Part shown: piece after piece, positions 35,741 to 46,142 of the stretch
How the letters are laid out: every line of letters begins with the position of its first letter
Position numbering within the stretch: position 1 is the stretch's first letter
From: a bacterium
Lineage (GTDB): Bacteria; Patescibacteria; JAEDAM01; Absconditabacterales; Absconditicoccaceae
Direction: 5' to 3'
NCBI GenBank assembly: GCA_017453665.1
Contig: JAFTEM010000031.1
Coordinates: forward strand, 1 to 64,000
DNA: 64,000 nt
Translations under genes and position numbers: made by a program
The notes under the pieces: model-generated
Database searches by the model: none
What the model was told of the DNA's origin: nothing
The model's input: only the letters and a program-made list of their open reading frames with translations

Positions 35741-36466
35741 ATGAAAAAACAAACACTATTGCATAAAGCATGATTTAATAAAGAAGTATGAAACAAACTT
35801 TGAAATACTATCAAAAAGATTTTCAAAGCATGTTTTATAATGTTTTGAGTACGATGAATATTTACTCTTATTTATGTTTTATGAAGTACTCGTATTCAAA
35901 CAGATTTAGGAATGAGCGTTTTATGAACCTTTTTATGATGGGATAATTTTAATAATAAGTATCTTGATGGTCCTATTGCATTATGATCAGAAGAAATCGA
36001 ACTTAAAGATATAAAAGAACTTCCGATCGGTCAAGAAGTTACACTAGAGCCACAAAGTCATAACGTAACATATTATAGAATACCACAAGTTGGTTCTGTT
36101 ACTAGTGACTTAGAACTTCATGTAAAATGAAAGGTATGGTGGCATTATGAAGAATATATAAATTGAGATTGACCATTAGATGTTAAATACGTGTATAGTA
36201 TAAACAAAATATATAGAGGAGGTCCTAAAAATGATACAGAAAAATGTTATCTTTTAAGATGGTGGCCAAGATCTAATTTCAGATATGATTGAAAAGAATT
36301 ACTAGAAGGAGAAAATCCAAATAACTGTGAATTAATAATTCTAAATCACCTTGATTGGGAATCAGAGACAGAAGGTTATTTTGCTTTTGTAACACCTTCA
36401 GATGATATTAATAATGGTAAAGTGAGTGCAGAATACAGACAATTTGATTGGAATCGTAATGAATAA
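35741..36466 (+). CDS. Membrane-anchored protein, second of a paralogous pair
   Basis: 241 residues, starting 15 bases after the first paralogue. Same plan: N-terminal LLHKAGFNKEVGNKL, one membrane helix (about 28-55) and an extracytoplasmic domain with the conserved CYLLRWWPRSNFRYDG and ENPNNC elements; the paired cysteines may form a disulphide. No family recognised. Confidence 0.6.
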
Positions 36467-36585
36467 TAAAAAATAACTAATACTTCAATAAAGTAAAAGA
36501 ACTCCTTATGGGAGTTGAGTATCTATTATATGTGAATTATATTTTTGCAAAAAAACTTAGTAGTTTGCTTACCTTTTTGTTAATC

Positions 36586-37161
36586 TTAGAGAAGAGATAA
36601 ATCAAATTCATCTCGTGATGCTATCCTATGAACATTAGAATGGTCCTTTAGATCAAAATCTTTATTCCAAGGATAATCAAGCAAAAAACAAGGAATACCT
36701 TTTTCAGAAAGATTTGAAACAAAAAAAGGATCATCTTCAATAACAAGTTGAATGCCTCTTTCCTCACAAAGTTCAGCTTTGGTCTTCTGCTTCTCTGTAT
36801 GAGTTTCAGCAAAAAGAAAATCTGAAAAAATTTCAGGATAATAAAGTTCTACCCATTCTTTTGTTTTTTCAGCAATAACGGTTGCTCTTCATGAAATAAC
36901 AACTAATTCATGTCAGTCTTTTTTAAGTTTTTTAAATTGTTCTAAAGCTCAATTTATAGGTTTAATATTCCAAAAATCATCACTCATAAAAAGTTTCATA
37001 AAAATCTGATAATGTTCTTTATTATCTAAAGAAATTCCTGGAGCAGCAAGAGGAGTATAAGAGTAAAAATCATCCCATTTTACTCAATCAAATTCTGGAA
37101 GTTTAATTAATTCTTCTAAAGTTGAACTTAAGACTTCATCACAATCAATACCAATAATCAT
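36586..37161 (-). CDS. HAD-type 5'(3')-deoxyribonucleotidase (NT5C-like)
   Basis: 191 residues, ATG 37161 to TAA. HAD motif I is IIGIDCDEVLSS (nucleophile D6 and D8), motif II is VVISGRAT, motif III is the lysine region near KQKTKAEL, and motif IV is VIEDDPFF. Size and cap layout fit the NT5C group, which removes phosphate from (deoxy)nucleotides. It could also be another small HAD phosphatase. Stands alone on the minus strand. Confidence 0.7.
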
Positions 37162-37338
37162 TTTTTATAGTATATAAGAACAAAAAATCTAAATAATTCT
37201 TTGAAGATATTTCTATCCAATTGTATTGATTGTCTTCAGAAAATGCAAAAAATAAATTGTTACAGCAATTTTTGAAAAAATATGAAAGCTCATTATAATA
37301 ACAACAAAGAATAATTTCAGACGATTAATACTAAAAAC

Positions 37339-38295
37339 ATGGTGCAACAAGAATGGATTGAAGAAAAGAGAAAACATATTCAAGAGAAATATGAAAACTG
37401 ACATATTTCAGAATCTCATTATAAGAAGTTAATGGCTGCAATAGAAAAGAAAACTAAACAGTCATTATGGTCTTCTATTCTTTCTCATGTTAAAACGATA
37501 AAAGCCTTCCATCAAAAATGAAAAGAGTTAGAAAAACCAAATGAATATTCACATCAAACAGCACGCTTAATTGAAAAATGACTGATAAGTAAAAACGAAA
37601 TATCAAATTATAAAATAAATTACAAAAAGAAAAAACTCCCTAAAAAATATTATATTTTCTTATGAGTAGCAGTTGTTCTTGTTCTTCGATATTACCTATG
37701 CTATATGCCCAAGAAAACCTATATAGAAGTAGAAGACTTCTCAAGCTTATGAGATCCAATTCAAACGCCAATAACCTGAGAAGCTGATAAGCTAATTAAT
37801 GGTAGTAATATTCATATCTCCTACCTAGCAGAATACGATATAAAATGAAGAGTTTTAGTTACCGCACAATATTGAGACAATATAATTCAGCGTCTTTTAG
37901 ATTCAAATTATTTAACAGATAATATCGTATGATTAGGGCGATGATTTATGGCAGAAGACGATATTGTTAAAAGATTCAAACGGAAATCATACTATAGAGC
38001 AATGTTCCCAGAATATAAAAGTATGAAAGATTATAATTATGTTAGAGAAAAGTATTCCGATACGGATATCCAAACTCATATCTCTCATAACCATCTCATT
38101 CCGGCAGACGACCATGTGAAAAAACTAATCCGCTGAATAAAAAAATGAGACTATATACAAATAAAATGATACTTAGTAAGTATCACCTCAGATAAGTGAT
38201 ATGCTCTTCAATCAAGTTTAGTAAGAGACGATACCGGAGATGGTGCATGTGAAACGATTTACGTTACGGATATCCTCTGGCTAAAAGAAAGATAG
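37339..38295 (+). CDS. Single-pass membrane protein with conserved C-terminal extracytoplasmic domain
   Basis: 318 residues, ATG 37339 to TAG. Residues 1-95 are charged and cytoplasmic (two short helical units: YENGHISESHYKKLMAAI and RLIEKGLISKNEISNYK). One membrane helix lies near 105-122, then an outer domain with the conserved-looking features HNHLIPADDHVKKLIRGIKK, GDYIQIKGYLVSI and SSLVRDDTGDGACETIYV. Similar cysteine-containing domains occur in uncharacterised bacterial membrane proteins; I do not know a function. It ends 4 bases from the end of the convergent ruvC, with no terminator visible. Confidence 0.6.
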
Positions 38296-38299
38296 TCTC

Positions 38300-38779
38300 T
38301 TAATCTTTTATTAATCTAGCTGCTAAGTAAGCGAGTCATAAAGCATCAGCAGCATCATTATATTCAGGTAAATCCTGAAGTTTATATAATTTCATAGTCA
38401 TTTTTTGAACAAGCATTTTTTCTGCTTTTCAATTTCACGTAATATACTTTTTGAGTTCAATAGGACTAAATTCTAAAATTTTACATCAATTTCTTAACGC
38501 CATACTCAACAAAATAGCTCTAATTCAAAATACAAATTCAGCATTATTCTGATTATATTTCGTAAAATAGAGTTTCTCCATACAAACAACATCAATCTTT
38601 CTGTCCTTAAAAATTTTTCAAAAATAATCCTCAATCTCAATCATCCTTTTAAATTGATCTTCTCTAGAAGGTTGTTCTTCTTTTTGTAATAAAATTCAAG
38701 AATCCAAAATAGCTAGCTCTTTAGTAATAAGAGCATATCATAATTTTCTAACTCAAGGATCAATTCAAAGAATAATCAT
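38300..38779 (-). CDS. ruvC: Holliday junction resolvase RuvC
   Basis: 159 residues, ATG 38779 to TAA. RuvC cuts four-way DNA junctions as a dimer with RuvAB. The acidic catalytic residues are present: D7 (GIDPG), E68 (CMEKLYF), D142 and D145 (YNDAADALGLAYLA). All ten glycines are TGA codons, which makes this gene a clean proof of recoding. The ATG follows the TAG of the upstream exchanger gene with no gap, so translation is probably coupled. ruvA and ruvB are not in the window. Confidence 0.95.
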
Positions 38780-39979
38780 CTATAAACCAATTAGTCTCAT
38801 AAAATAGCTTGGATTAATCTCAAAAGCCATTCTTAATAGCGCTAAGATAAAGAGAAAAGCTCCTTCCCATTTTGAAAGTTTCCATCATGTTCTCATGAAT
38901 ACAAAAGTAATAATAAGTGTAATGATAAGCACTCCAACAGAGAAAATATTATCTCTAAATAAGAGTCCAAATAGACCATTCTCACATCATGCAGATAACA
39001 AACAATTAGGATTCAAATTAAGAGGGGTAATAATGGCACTGATTCCAATAATTCCTAAAATATTAAAAATATCAGATCCAACAACATTCCCCACTCCCAT
39101 ATCATATTTTTTCTTAGCAATAGCTGCAATTGTTGCTGCAAGCTCAGGTAAAGAAGTTCAAGCTGCTACGATAGTAGCTCATATCGCCCATTCAGAAACT
39201 CAAAAATATTGTGCTATAAATACGGCAGCATTAACTACTAAATCAGAAGAAAGAACAAGTACTCCAAGACTAGCGATGAGTTTAGTAAGATTTAAAAGCA
39301 TTCATAATTTATTTTCTGAAGAATGCTTATCTCTCCTCAAAAATAAAGAAACCAAAAACATAATAAGGAGAACTGAAAGAAAAACTATTCAATAAAGAGA
39401 AATTCAAAACTGAAGTCAAAATACTCATTCAATTGCTTCTCAAGAAATAAAAGAAAGAAGAATACTTATTCAAAATAAAATAAAGAAATTCTTCATTTTT
39501 GGTTTTTCAACATCTTCAACCTCTTCTCAATTAGACTCTTTTTTTAACCAGAGATAGGTATTATATCAAACTAAAAGTAATAAAAGTATTCCTCATTCCC
39601 ATCGTGCAACATGTTGATCCCATAACATAACAAAAATCAAACATGTTATAAAGATAAGAAATATTCAATCTCTGTACACCAACTTCTTTTGAATAGCAAT
39701 AGGAGCAACTAATGCAGAAAGTCAGAGAATAAATCAGAGATTAAAAATATTAGATCAAATAACATTACCAACAGATAATGATCAACTTCCATTCAACGCT
39801 GCCATTCAAGAAAGAAAAAGTTCTGGTGCAGATGTTCCCATTGCAAGAACCGTTAATCATATAAGAAGTGCTGATACTTTAAAATATTGAGCTATCCTAA
39901 CACTCGTATTAATTAAATGATTAGCAGAATATCAAAGAAAAAAAAGTCAAAGCACTAAAAGAATAACAGCTAATATCAT
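38780..39979 (-). CDS. Ca2+/Na+ exchanger, CaCA family (YrbG-like)
   Basis: 399 residues, about ten membrane helices. The two alpha repeats that form the ion path are clear: MGTSAPELFLSG with SVGNVIGSNIFNLG in the first half, and AGTSLPELAATIAA with GVGNVVGSDIFNILG in the second. A short charged loop (KKESNGEEVEDVEKPKMK) lies between. The protein exchanges Ca2+ for Na+ or H+ across the membrane. It is translationally joined to ruvC, an unusual operon partner. Confidence 0.9.
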
Positions 39980-40060
39980 TGAATAGATAAGAAATAAAAC
40001 AATCACAAAATGCCATAGAATGTTGTAATGATTGTTAAAAAGCTTGCAATAGAAAATAAG

Positions 40061-40087
40061 AAAAAAAGAATGAGTATAACCCATTCT
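40061..40087 (-). terminator. Intrinsic terminator of the 40089 gene
   Basis: On the minus strand AGAATGGGTTATACTCATTCT is followed by seven T residues; it overlaps the 3' end of the gene region. Confidence 0.6.
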
Positions 40088-40088
40088 C

Positions 40089-40397
40089 TTATTTCATAAA
40101 TCTAATAGGAGGTCTGAATCTCATAGCTTTTTTATTGTACTTTATACCGAGTTTATAAAGCACAGAAGCTAAGATAATCGGAATAGCAATCATAACAATG
40201 ACCGCAAAAAATAGAGATACGGCAAGGAACAATCCATCATCAGGAATCTGATTAAGAATACTCACTACCGGATAGAAAAACTCAGGGCAGAAGCCCGAAA
40301 CAGCGAACACAAAAACACACATACACGAAATAAGTACTATGAAACTTAACGCGTAAAAGGTTTTTGATAACCCAAAGTACAAATCACTTTTACTCAT
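40089..40397 (-). CDS. Small two-helix membrane protein, standard-code-compatible cassette
   Basis: 102 residues, ATG 40397 to TAA. Two long hydrophobic helices (LSFIVLISCMCVFVFAVSG and LFLAVSLFFAVIVMIAIPII) and a basic tail (YNKKAMRFRPPIRFMK). It contains no in-frame TGA; its glycines are GGN, unlike the surrounding genes. It has its own terminator and a TTGACA box (minus strand, 40442-40447) upstream. No family recognised. See the finding on TGA-free genes. Confidence 0.6.
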   Translation of the reverse strand: MSKSDLYFGLSKTFYALSFIVLISCMCVFVFAVSGFCPEFFYPVVSILNQIPDDGLFLAVSLFFAVIVMIAIPIILASVLYKLGIKYNKKAMRFRPPIRFMK

Positions 40398-40465
40398 AAT
40401 CTATGGCGCTTTTTTATTTCTTTTATTGTTTTTTAGTTCGATGTCAACAGAAAATGAAAAATATA

Positions 40466-40494
40466 TTGACATTTATAAATAATTTTGATATAAC
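40466..40494 (+). promoter_or_regulatory. Sigma70-type promoter (divergent pair)
   Basis: TTGACA, a 17-base spacer and TATAAC drive the gene at 40537. A TGTCAA at 40442-40447 is the -35 box of the oppositely oriented 40089-40397 gene, whose -10 is weak. Confidence 0.6.
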
Positions 40495-40536
40495 ATTAGT
40501 GACAAACAAAATACAAAAAATTTAAAATTTAAAGAC

Positions 40537-40767
40537 ATGAAAAAAATTCTCAAAATCTACGTCATTGTGGCGTCAATCGTATCCATCGTATTGATAGCTT
40601 TCCTTCAACTCACAGGAGGAAATATCTCGCAAGAAGCATGCCTACAATCGATTGCCATTTCCTTCATCGCAACCGCAGTAGTGATGGCAATCTGGTTCCT
40701 GGTCGGCTATATGCTCGTCAGCCCATTTGTAATGTTCCTGAACCAAATATTCCAGGCCATACGATAA
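40537..40767 (+). CDS. Small two-helix membrane protein, standard-code-compatible cassette
   Basis: 76 residues, ATG 40537 to TAA. Two hydrophobic helices (VIVASIVSIVLIAFLQL and AISFIATAVVMAIWFLVGY). No in-frame TGA; Gly codons are GGA and GGC; codon choice is more GC-rich than in neighbours. It has a consensus-like promoter, an A-rich leader without Shine-Dalgarno and its own terminator. Unknown family. Confidence 0.6.
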   Translation: MKKILKIYVIVASIVSIVLIAFLQLTGGNISQEACLQSIAISFIATAVVMAIWFLVGYMLVSPFVMFLNQIFQAIR

Positions 40768-40784
40768 GAACCCCAAGAAAAAAT

Positions 40785-40817
40785 AGCTAGTGTTGTTTTC
40801 CTTCACTAGCTTTTTTT
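40785..40817 (+). terminator. Intrinsic terminator
   Basis: An 8-bp stem AGCTAGTG/CACTAGCT with an 11-base loop and seven T residues follows the 40537 gene. Confidence 0.8.
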
Positions 40818-40829
40818 AATCGTTTTTAA

Positions 40830-40858
40830 TTGAAATTGAGCATCTATTTAACTAAGAT
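40830..40858 (+). promoter_or_regulatory. Putative promoter of the 40973 gene
   Basis: TTGAAA, a 17-base spacer and TAAGAT lie 114 bases before the ATG, leaving a leader of about 105 bases with some hairpin potential. Confidence 0.4.
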
Positions 40859-40972
40859 ATCTATAGAAATAAAAAAAAGAAAGTAATTTCCAGAATTTGG
40901 AGATAAAATCCGAAGGGTGATGCCTTTGTAACTCAACATCTCAAAATAAAAACTAAAATATAATAACAAATT

Positions 40973-41680
40973 ATGAGAATAGCGGAAAATGAAATTTTTT
41001 TTAACTGCTGCACTCTCGACGATATCCCAAACTTCTTGAATAAGGTTTCAAAAGAGCACGGTGGCTGCATCGTATGGACTACATACAATGGAACGCTTGT
41101 TGCTTCTACAATGTCGCTTGAAACAATCCTTGCACGACGCGGAAATCAATGCGATAGAAGGACGCCTGAAACCATAGAAAAAGAAAACGAGAGGATAGTC
41201 GCATCAAAGAAGCGGTTAGAAGAAAAAAAGCAAGAAATTGCTGCTCTATTAGCCCCTAAAGCTAAAGAGCATTACGAAAACTGGGGAAAAGTATTTTATA
41301 GCAAACATGGTTCAAATCTTTGTTTCGATAAATCACATTCCTGGCTAGAAGCCTGGAATCTCGCTGTTGATTTTATTCTTAAGAGATTCATCATTCCTAA
41401 TGATGTTCTCTCTGAAATCATAAAGGGAGGATGGAACAATCAGCGTGCAATCGAATGCTATGATGGAAAATATCCTGAATTAGAGGATGTAATCACCATG
41501 ATGCAGTTTGCTAATACTAGGGGTGTAACAGAGAAGATGCTCCATGAGAAAGCGTGGAGCCTAGCTCGTTGCGTTTCAGGAGTGTTAGAACTGCGGAGGC
41601 TTTGCACCTTGCTCTCAAAGAAAGCACTCCCCAATGGTAAAAATGCTGCTAAGAGTTTCTTTGATGCTCTAGCAAGCTAA
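40973..41680 (+). CDS. Soluble protein of unknown function, standard-code-compatible cassette
   Basis: 235 residues, ATG 40973 to TAA. Charged and mostly helical, with a central Lys/Glu coiled-coil stretch (KKRLEEKKQEIAALLAPKAK) and several Trp/Cys residues. All of its roughly 12 glycines use GGN and there is no TGA in the frame, which in this genome is highly unusual for a gene of this size. Codons are also more GC-rich (GTC, GCC, CGC, CTC). No family recognised. Likely of foreign or special origin (inference). Confidence 0.65.
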   Translation: MRIAENEIFFNCCTLDDIPNFLNKVSKEHGGCIVWTTYNGTLVASTMSLETILARRGNQCDRRTPETIEKENERIVASKKRLEEKKQEIAALLAPKAKEHYENWGKVFYSKHGSNLCFDKSHSWLEAWNLAVDFILKRFIIPNDVLSEIIKGGWNNQRAIECYDGKYPELEDVITMMQFANTRGVTEKMLHEKAWSLARCVSGVLELRRLCTLLSKKALPNGKNAAKSFFDALAS

Positions 41681-41700
41681 TCTACTGTGCTGCATAGCAA

Positions 41701-41730
41701 AAAAAGACAGTGGTTAAGCTGTCTTTTTTA
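41701..41730 (+). terminator. Intrinsic terminator
   Basis: AAAAAGACAG pairs with CTGTCTTTTT around an 8-base loop, 20 bases after the stop of the 40973 gene. It may also act on the convergent 41748 gene. Confidence 0.8.
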
Positions 41731-41747
41731 GTATTTTTTCATTTCTT

Positions 41748-44222
41748 TTAATCTTTAAAACAACGAATAGCATATCAATCATTATTTAAGCTGCTATAAC
41801 CGAATACAGAATCCGTATCCTCATTAGAGTGTGATAACTCAAAATATTTCTTATCAGAAAGCCAATAGTATCCTGCCATTCCTCCAGAACCTAATAACCT
41901 ATGAGATACTAATTCTCTTGCTGATAAATTACGATCGGCTTCATTGAATATAATCTCATCAATTATTTTATTATCCTCTCAAGTATTCATACTTATTCTA
42001 CGCATTCAAGCTAATGGAAGTTTAAATGTTTCAGTGAATGCATTAAAGGATTCAGAATCAACAACTCATTTCCAAGTTGTTTTATTCTTAAGACTCCATA
42101 AATCAATAACCCATTGCCATTCTTGTTCTGTTGGAATATGATATCAGCTAGGACATGGCCCCTGATCTTTTACCTTCCATTCTCAAGTACTAGCAGTCTG
42201 ATAACTGGCAGTATCAGAAGTGTTAAGGGCTGAAAATCAATTATTATTTCACCATTTAAACAAATATCAGTAAGCATTAATTCAAGTTCCAGTCTCACTT
42301 GCTCCTAAATTTTTATCCATCATTGTCAAATTATCTACTCAGTCACTGATAATAATTGTATTATTCCAAGGGTTTTCTACTATCGAAATCTTATCTCAAA
42401 AAATAACTTTAGTTCCTCATAAGTAAATATTTTCTCAAGAAAGATATCCATATTTCCAATCTCATGAATAACTAGTTCAATCAGCTAAGCTAAGTATTCA
42501 TTTTCCATAAATATCTCCATCAGAGAATTCTCAAGAAAAAGTAATTCATCAGCTATATGTTATTACTCAATTTCAATGTATAATTCCTTTTTTAAAACTT
42601 CAACTATAAATGATTCATGATGCTATATTCTCAAAAGTTCATTGTTTAATATATCCATCTGACCAATATCAAGAAAGTATATTATTCTGTTGAGTCTTTA
42701 TTCAAAATCCATTTTCAACACCATCCTTCCATTCTCCAGTATAAATCTCATCTTCATGAGAAGCGTATCAATATCAGTTTTCAAATCCATTAGCAAAATT
42801 TCAGACATAATGGTAATCATCCATTATTAATTCTCAAAGTCAGTTAAACATATTATTTGACCAATTTCATGAATAATATATTCCATCACTTCAAGAAAAG
42901 CTTCCAACTCAATCAAATTTTCCATTCTTTACGCCTCAAACATAACTACTTCAATCTTTCCAGAAATATACTCAATCTTTTAATTCAGCATCGCTAATCT
43001 TATAAGAGAGTTCAAATTGTTCAAAATCATCAGTACTTGCTTTCCAATACTTATTCTCAGTTTTATAAGTGATTAAATAATTTGTGATTTCTTCAAGTTT
43101 AGTATTAAAATTCAAATATTCTTTCTCCCAAGCTTCTTCATACTCAGCCATTTTACTCCATATTTCTGCGGCTTTCTCCTCATCAGCAATAACTAAACTT
43201 CAATCTTCTCAAATACTTCCCATATGATAAACAACATTAAGGTAGTTAATAGTATCAATAGAAGTTCATGCATAGTTTTTAAACGCATTAATATATTCAT
43301 CAAGTTTTTCTAATTTCTCTCAAGGAGTATATGCCTCATTACTATCAATATCTACTCAAAGCTCTTTATAGATATTTTTTAATGTAGCCATATATCAATC
43401 AAAAGTAGAATCTTTAAGTTTTGTAATAGAATCAATAAAATTTTTAACCGCTTTTGTATCATCAAAATCGAGGTCTAAATCATCCATAGTATTACTAAAT
43501 TCATACGTTTCTTTTAATAGCTTAGTCTCATTTTCAGTGATAGTATTTCTTATAACTTTTTTTTGTTCATCAGATAATCATTTTTCAGTCATTAACCCCT
43601 CAATTTCAGCATCAAAAAAGATTTGTTCATTCTCATTATTTCAAATACTAAGTGCTCAAATACCTGAAACACTGCTACTTTTTTTCAATGTTGTAATAAC
43701 CTCTCTCCTTGTAACATATTGCTCTGTAGGATTAGAAATATCATCAAGAATTCAGGCCTCTTGAAGTGCTGTTAAATGTGCAAGATAATAAGGCTCAGAT
43801 CCTTCATACGTTTGACCCCAAAGTGCTCTTGAAAGCATTACTCAGAATTGAGCCTTTGTCACAGAGTCGTGAGGCTTAAAAACACTTGTATTTTGTCCCA
43901 TAAGTCCTAATTGACACGCTTGTTTTACATATTCCTGAAGGTCTTCAGTAATATCAGGATCCTCGAATTCACAAATTTTATAAGGATCAGGATAGTTTCC
44001 TAGGACATTTTTAGAAAAATTAACAATCATTTTAGCCATCGCTTGTCTCGTGATTTCATTATCAAGTCTAGCATCTTCAATACTAGGTTGAGTAGTTATG
44101 CTATAGTTAAAAGCCCGATCATAGGCATTTTTTACTTCTTGTGAATATTCAGCTAGTGCTAATCCAGTAACAATGGCTGTAAAGAAAGTAATTCATAGTG
44201 TAATAGAAAGCTTTTGTTTCAT
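41748..44222 (-). CDS. Surface protein: signal peptide, SLH domain, MORN repeats, C-terminal FISUMP-type domain
   Basis: 824 residues, ATG 44222 to TAA. A signal peptide (KLSITLGITFFTAIVTGLALA) is followed by an SLH region (about 50-170: RQAMAKMIVNFSKNVLG, then TKAQFGVMLSRALWGQ) closely similar to that of the 1-2803 protein. A helical stalk (about 200-420) leads to seven or more MORN-like repeats (SYVGGVKNGKFDGVGSFSG; YTGEWKDGVENGFG). The C-terminal 200 residues match the Fibrobacter major paralogous (FISUMP) type: MMDKNLGASETG, CPSGYHIPTEQEWQWVIDLW, LPLAGMRR, GYAIRCFKD. The combination is unusual. Cell-surface attachment through SLH is inferred. Confidence 0.8.
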
Positions 44223-44258
44223 GAACAAATAGTGTAAAATTTAAAATCTTATATAACT

Positions 44259-44286
44259 ATTATATCACAAAACAAAAATAAGTCAA
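44259..44286 (-). promoter_or_regulatory. Sigma70-type promoter of the SLH/MORN gene
   Basis: On the minus strand TTGACT, a 16-base spacer and TATAAT lie 37 bases before the ATG at 44222. Confidence 0.65.
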
Positions 44287-44315
44287 ATATCCGAACTGTT
44301 TTATGAAGCTATATG

Positions 44316-46031
44316 CTACCTCTTCATAAATTCTCAAAATAACGAATCTCTACTTTTTTGCTTTAATACCTCAACTTGTTTAGACTTGTTCTTAATAAAT
44401 TTTTCAATATCAAGTCAGAATTCTTCCAACATAATAGAAGTATGATCTGCTCAAATATAATGAGGCATAATAACATAATCCATTCCTTTCTCATATAAAC
44501 TAATAGCTTCTTCAACATGTGTTGCGACACATATAACAATCAAATTAGGATTTTTTTCTTTAAGAATTCAAATCAATGAAAAGTTAACATCAGTATTAGC
44601 AATGGTAGAAATCACCATCTTAGTTCACGAGAAATTAATATCTTGAAGGAATTCTAAATCAAGAGCATCACCATAAAGACAATTGATTCACTGCGTATTA
44701 AGATGATTAATTACAGATGGGTGTTCATCAACAATTAATACGCTATATTTCTTTTTCTGAAAATGTTTGTAAAGTTCTCCTCATAATCTTCAGTATCCAA
44801 ATAAGATAATATCATTAGGAGTTCAGAGTTTTTCTTGTTTTTTCTTATGTAATGCTCAAGGGATATATTTTTGAAATTTCCCTAATTTTTTAAACAACCA
44901 AAGATTATAAGTCGTAGTATATCAAGAGATTAAGATACTTAAAATTCAAATAATAGTAATCATTGTTAAAAGATTAGGATCTTTAATGACACCATTAGCT
45001 ATTCCCATAGAAATCAAAATAAATGAGAATTCACTCATCGGAATCTCAGCTATTCCTGTAAGAAAATTATTCTTTTTAACGTGTCCCATAAGCTTTAAAA
45101 GCCACATAGTAATAAGTGGTTTAAAGATAACAACAAGAAAGATTCAAGCAAGAATAAATAGCCAATTAATACTTCCATTGAACGAAAGATTAGATCCTAG
45201 GAGTACAAAATAGATAACAATAAAAAAGTCTTTTAACACCTTCATCCTACTAGTAATCTCAAATCTATATGGTGAAGTAGCGAGCGTAATTCCAGCAAAC
45301 AAAGCTCCAATCTCCATTCAAAATCAAAGGAGCTCAACGCAAGTTGCTACAATAAAACACCAACCTATAGAAAAGAGGAGTAAAAATTCCTGTGATTCAG
45401 CAATCTTTTTAGTAATAGGTGGTAATAAATATTTAGATGATACAACAAGTCCGACAACTAGTCCAATAATTTTTAAAATTAGAATCCCCGCTGTATGTAA
45501 AACACTATTTCATTCGCCAACAGCACTAAAGGTAGCAACAATCGACATAAAAAGCATAACAAAAATATCCTGTGAGACAGAAACTCAAACAGAGAGTCTT
45601 CCATAAGTCGAATCTAAATCATCCTTATCTCAAAGAAGTTTTAAGATAACAATTGTAGAACTCAGAGCTGTAGCTGTTCAAATATACAGTGATGTCATAA
45701 CATCAAATCAAAAGAGGAGTCCTACAAGAAATCCCATAATGCTACTTCAAATTACTTGTAATATTCAAACTAATACGGTTTTCGTTCAAAGTCATTGAAT
45801 AGTAGCAGGGGAGAGCTCAGTTCCAATAATAAACAATAGAAAAACAATTCAAACCTGAGAGAAACTATCTAAAAACTCATATTTATTAAAGAAATTAGGA
45901 AAAACTAAAGCAATAACAGTTCCTGCTAAAATATAAGCAATAAGTGTAGGCTGTTTTAATGCTTTCATGATTCAAAGTGAGAGCAGAACAACTCCAAGGA
46001 TTAATGAAAACGATAAAAAAAACTGATCCAT
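44316..46031 (-). CDS. CPA2-family cation/H+ antiporter with TrkA-N (RCK) domain
   Basis: 571 residues, ATG 46031 to TAG. About twelve membrane helices (1-390) carry CPA2 features (GTELSPATIQ; TATALSSTIVILKLL; FEGLLFGFG-like positions), followed from about 400 by a Rossmann RCK domain (IILFGYGRLGGELY, then VLIVDEHPSVINHL and CLYGDALDLEFLQ) and a C-terminal helix. KefB/KefC-type proteins exchange K+ or Na+ for protons under nucleotide control. Length is typical. A terminator separates it from recG upstream. Confidence 0.9.
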
Positions 46032-46067
46032 ACTACATATACAAAAGTAAAGCTATTTTAAGTATAT

Positions 46068-46116
46068 AAAAAAAGAAGAAACCAACAACTTTTAGAGCCT
46101 AATTCTTCTTCTTTTT
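46068..46116 (-). terminator. Intrinsic terminator after recG
   Basis: On the minus strand a GAAGAA-type arm pairs with TTCTTC across a 22-base loop and ends in seven T residues, 30 bases after the recG stop. Confidence 0.55.
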
Positions 46117-46142
46117 ATTGACTTCAGTTAAACTTATGGTAT

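Noticed and set aside
38895..39395. Plus-strand open frame of 166 codons
   Set aside because: Antisense to the CaCA exchanger, whose minus-strand frame shows both alpha repeats.
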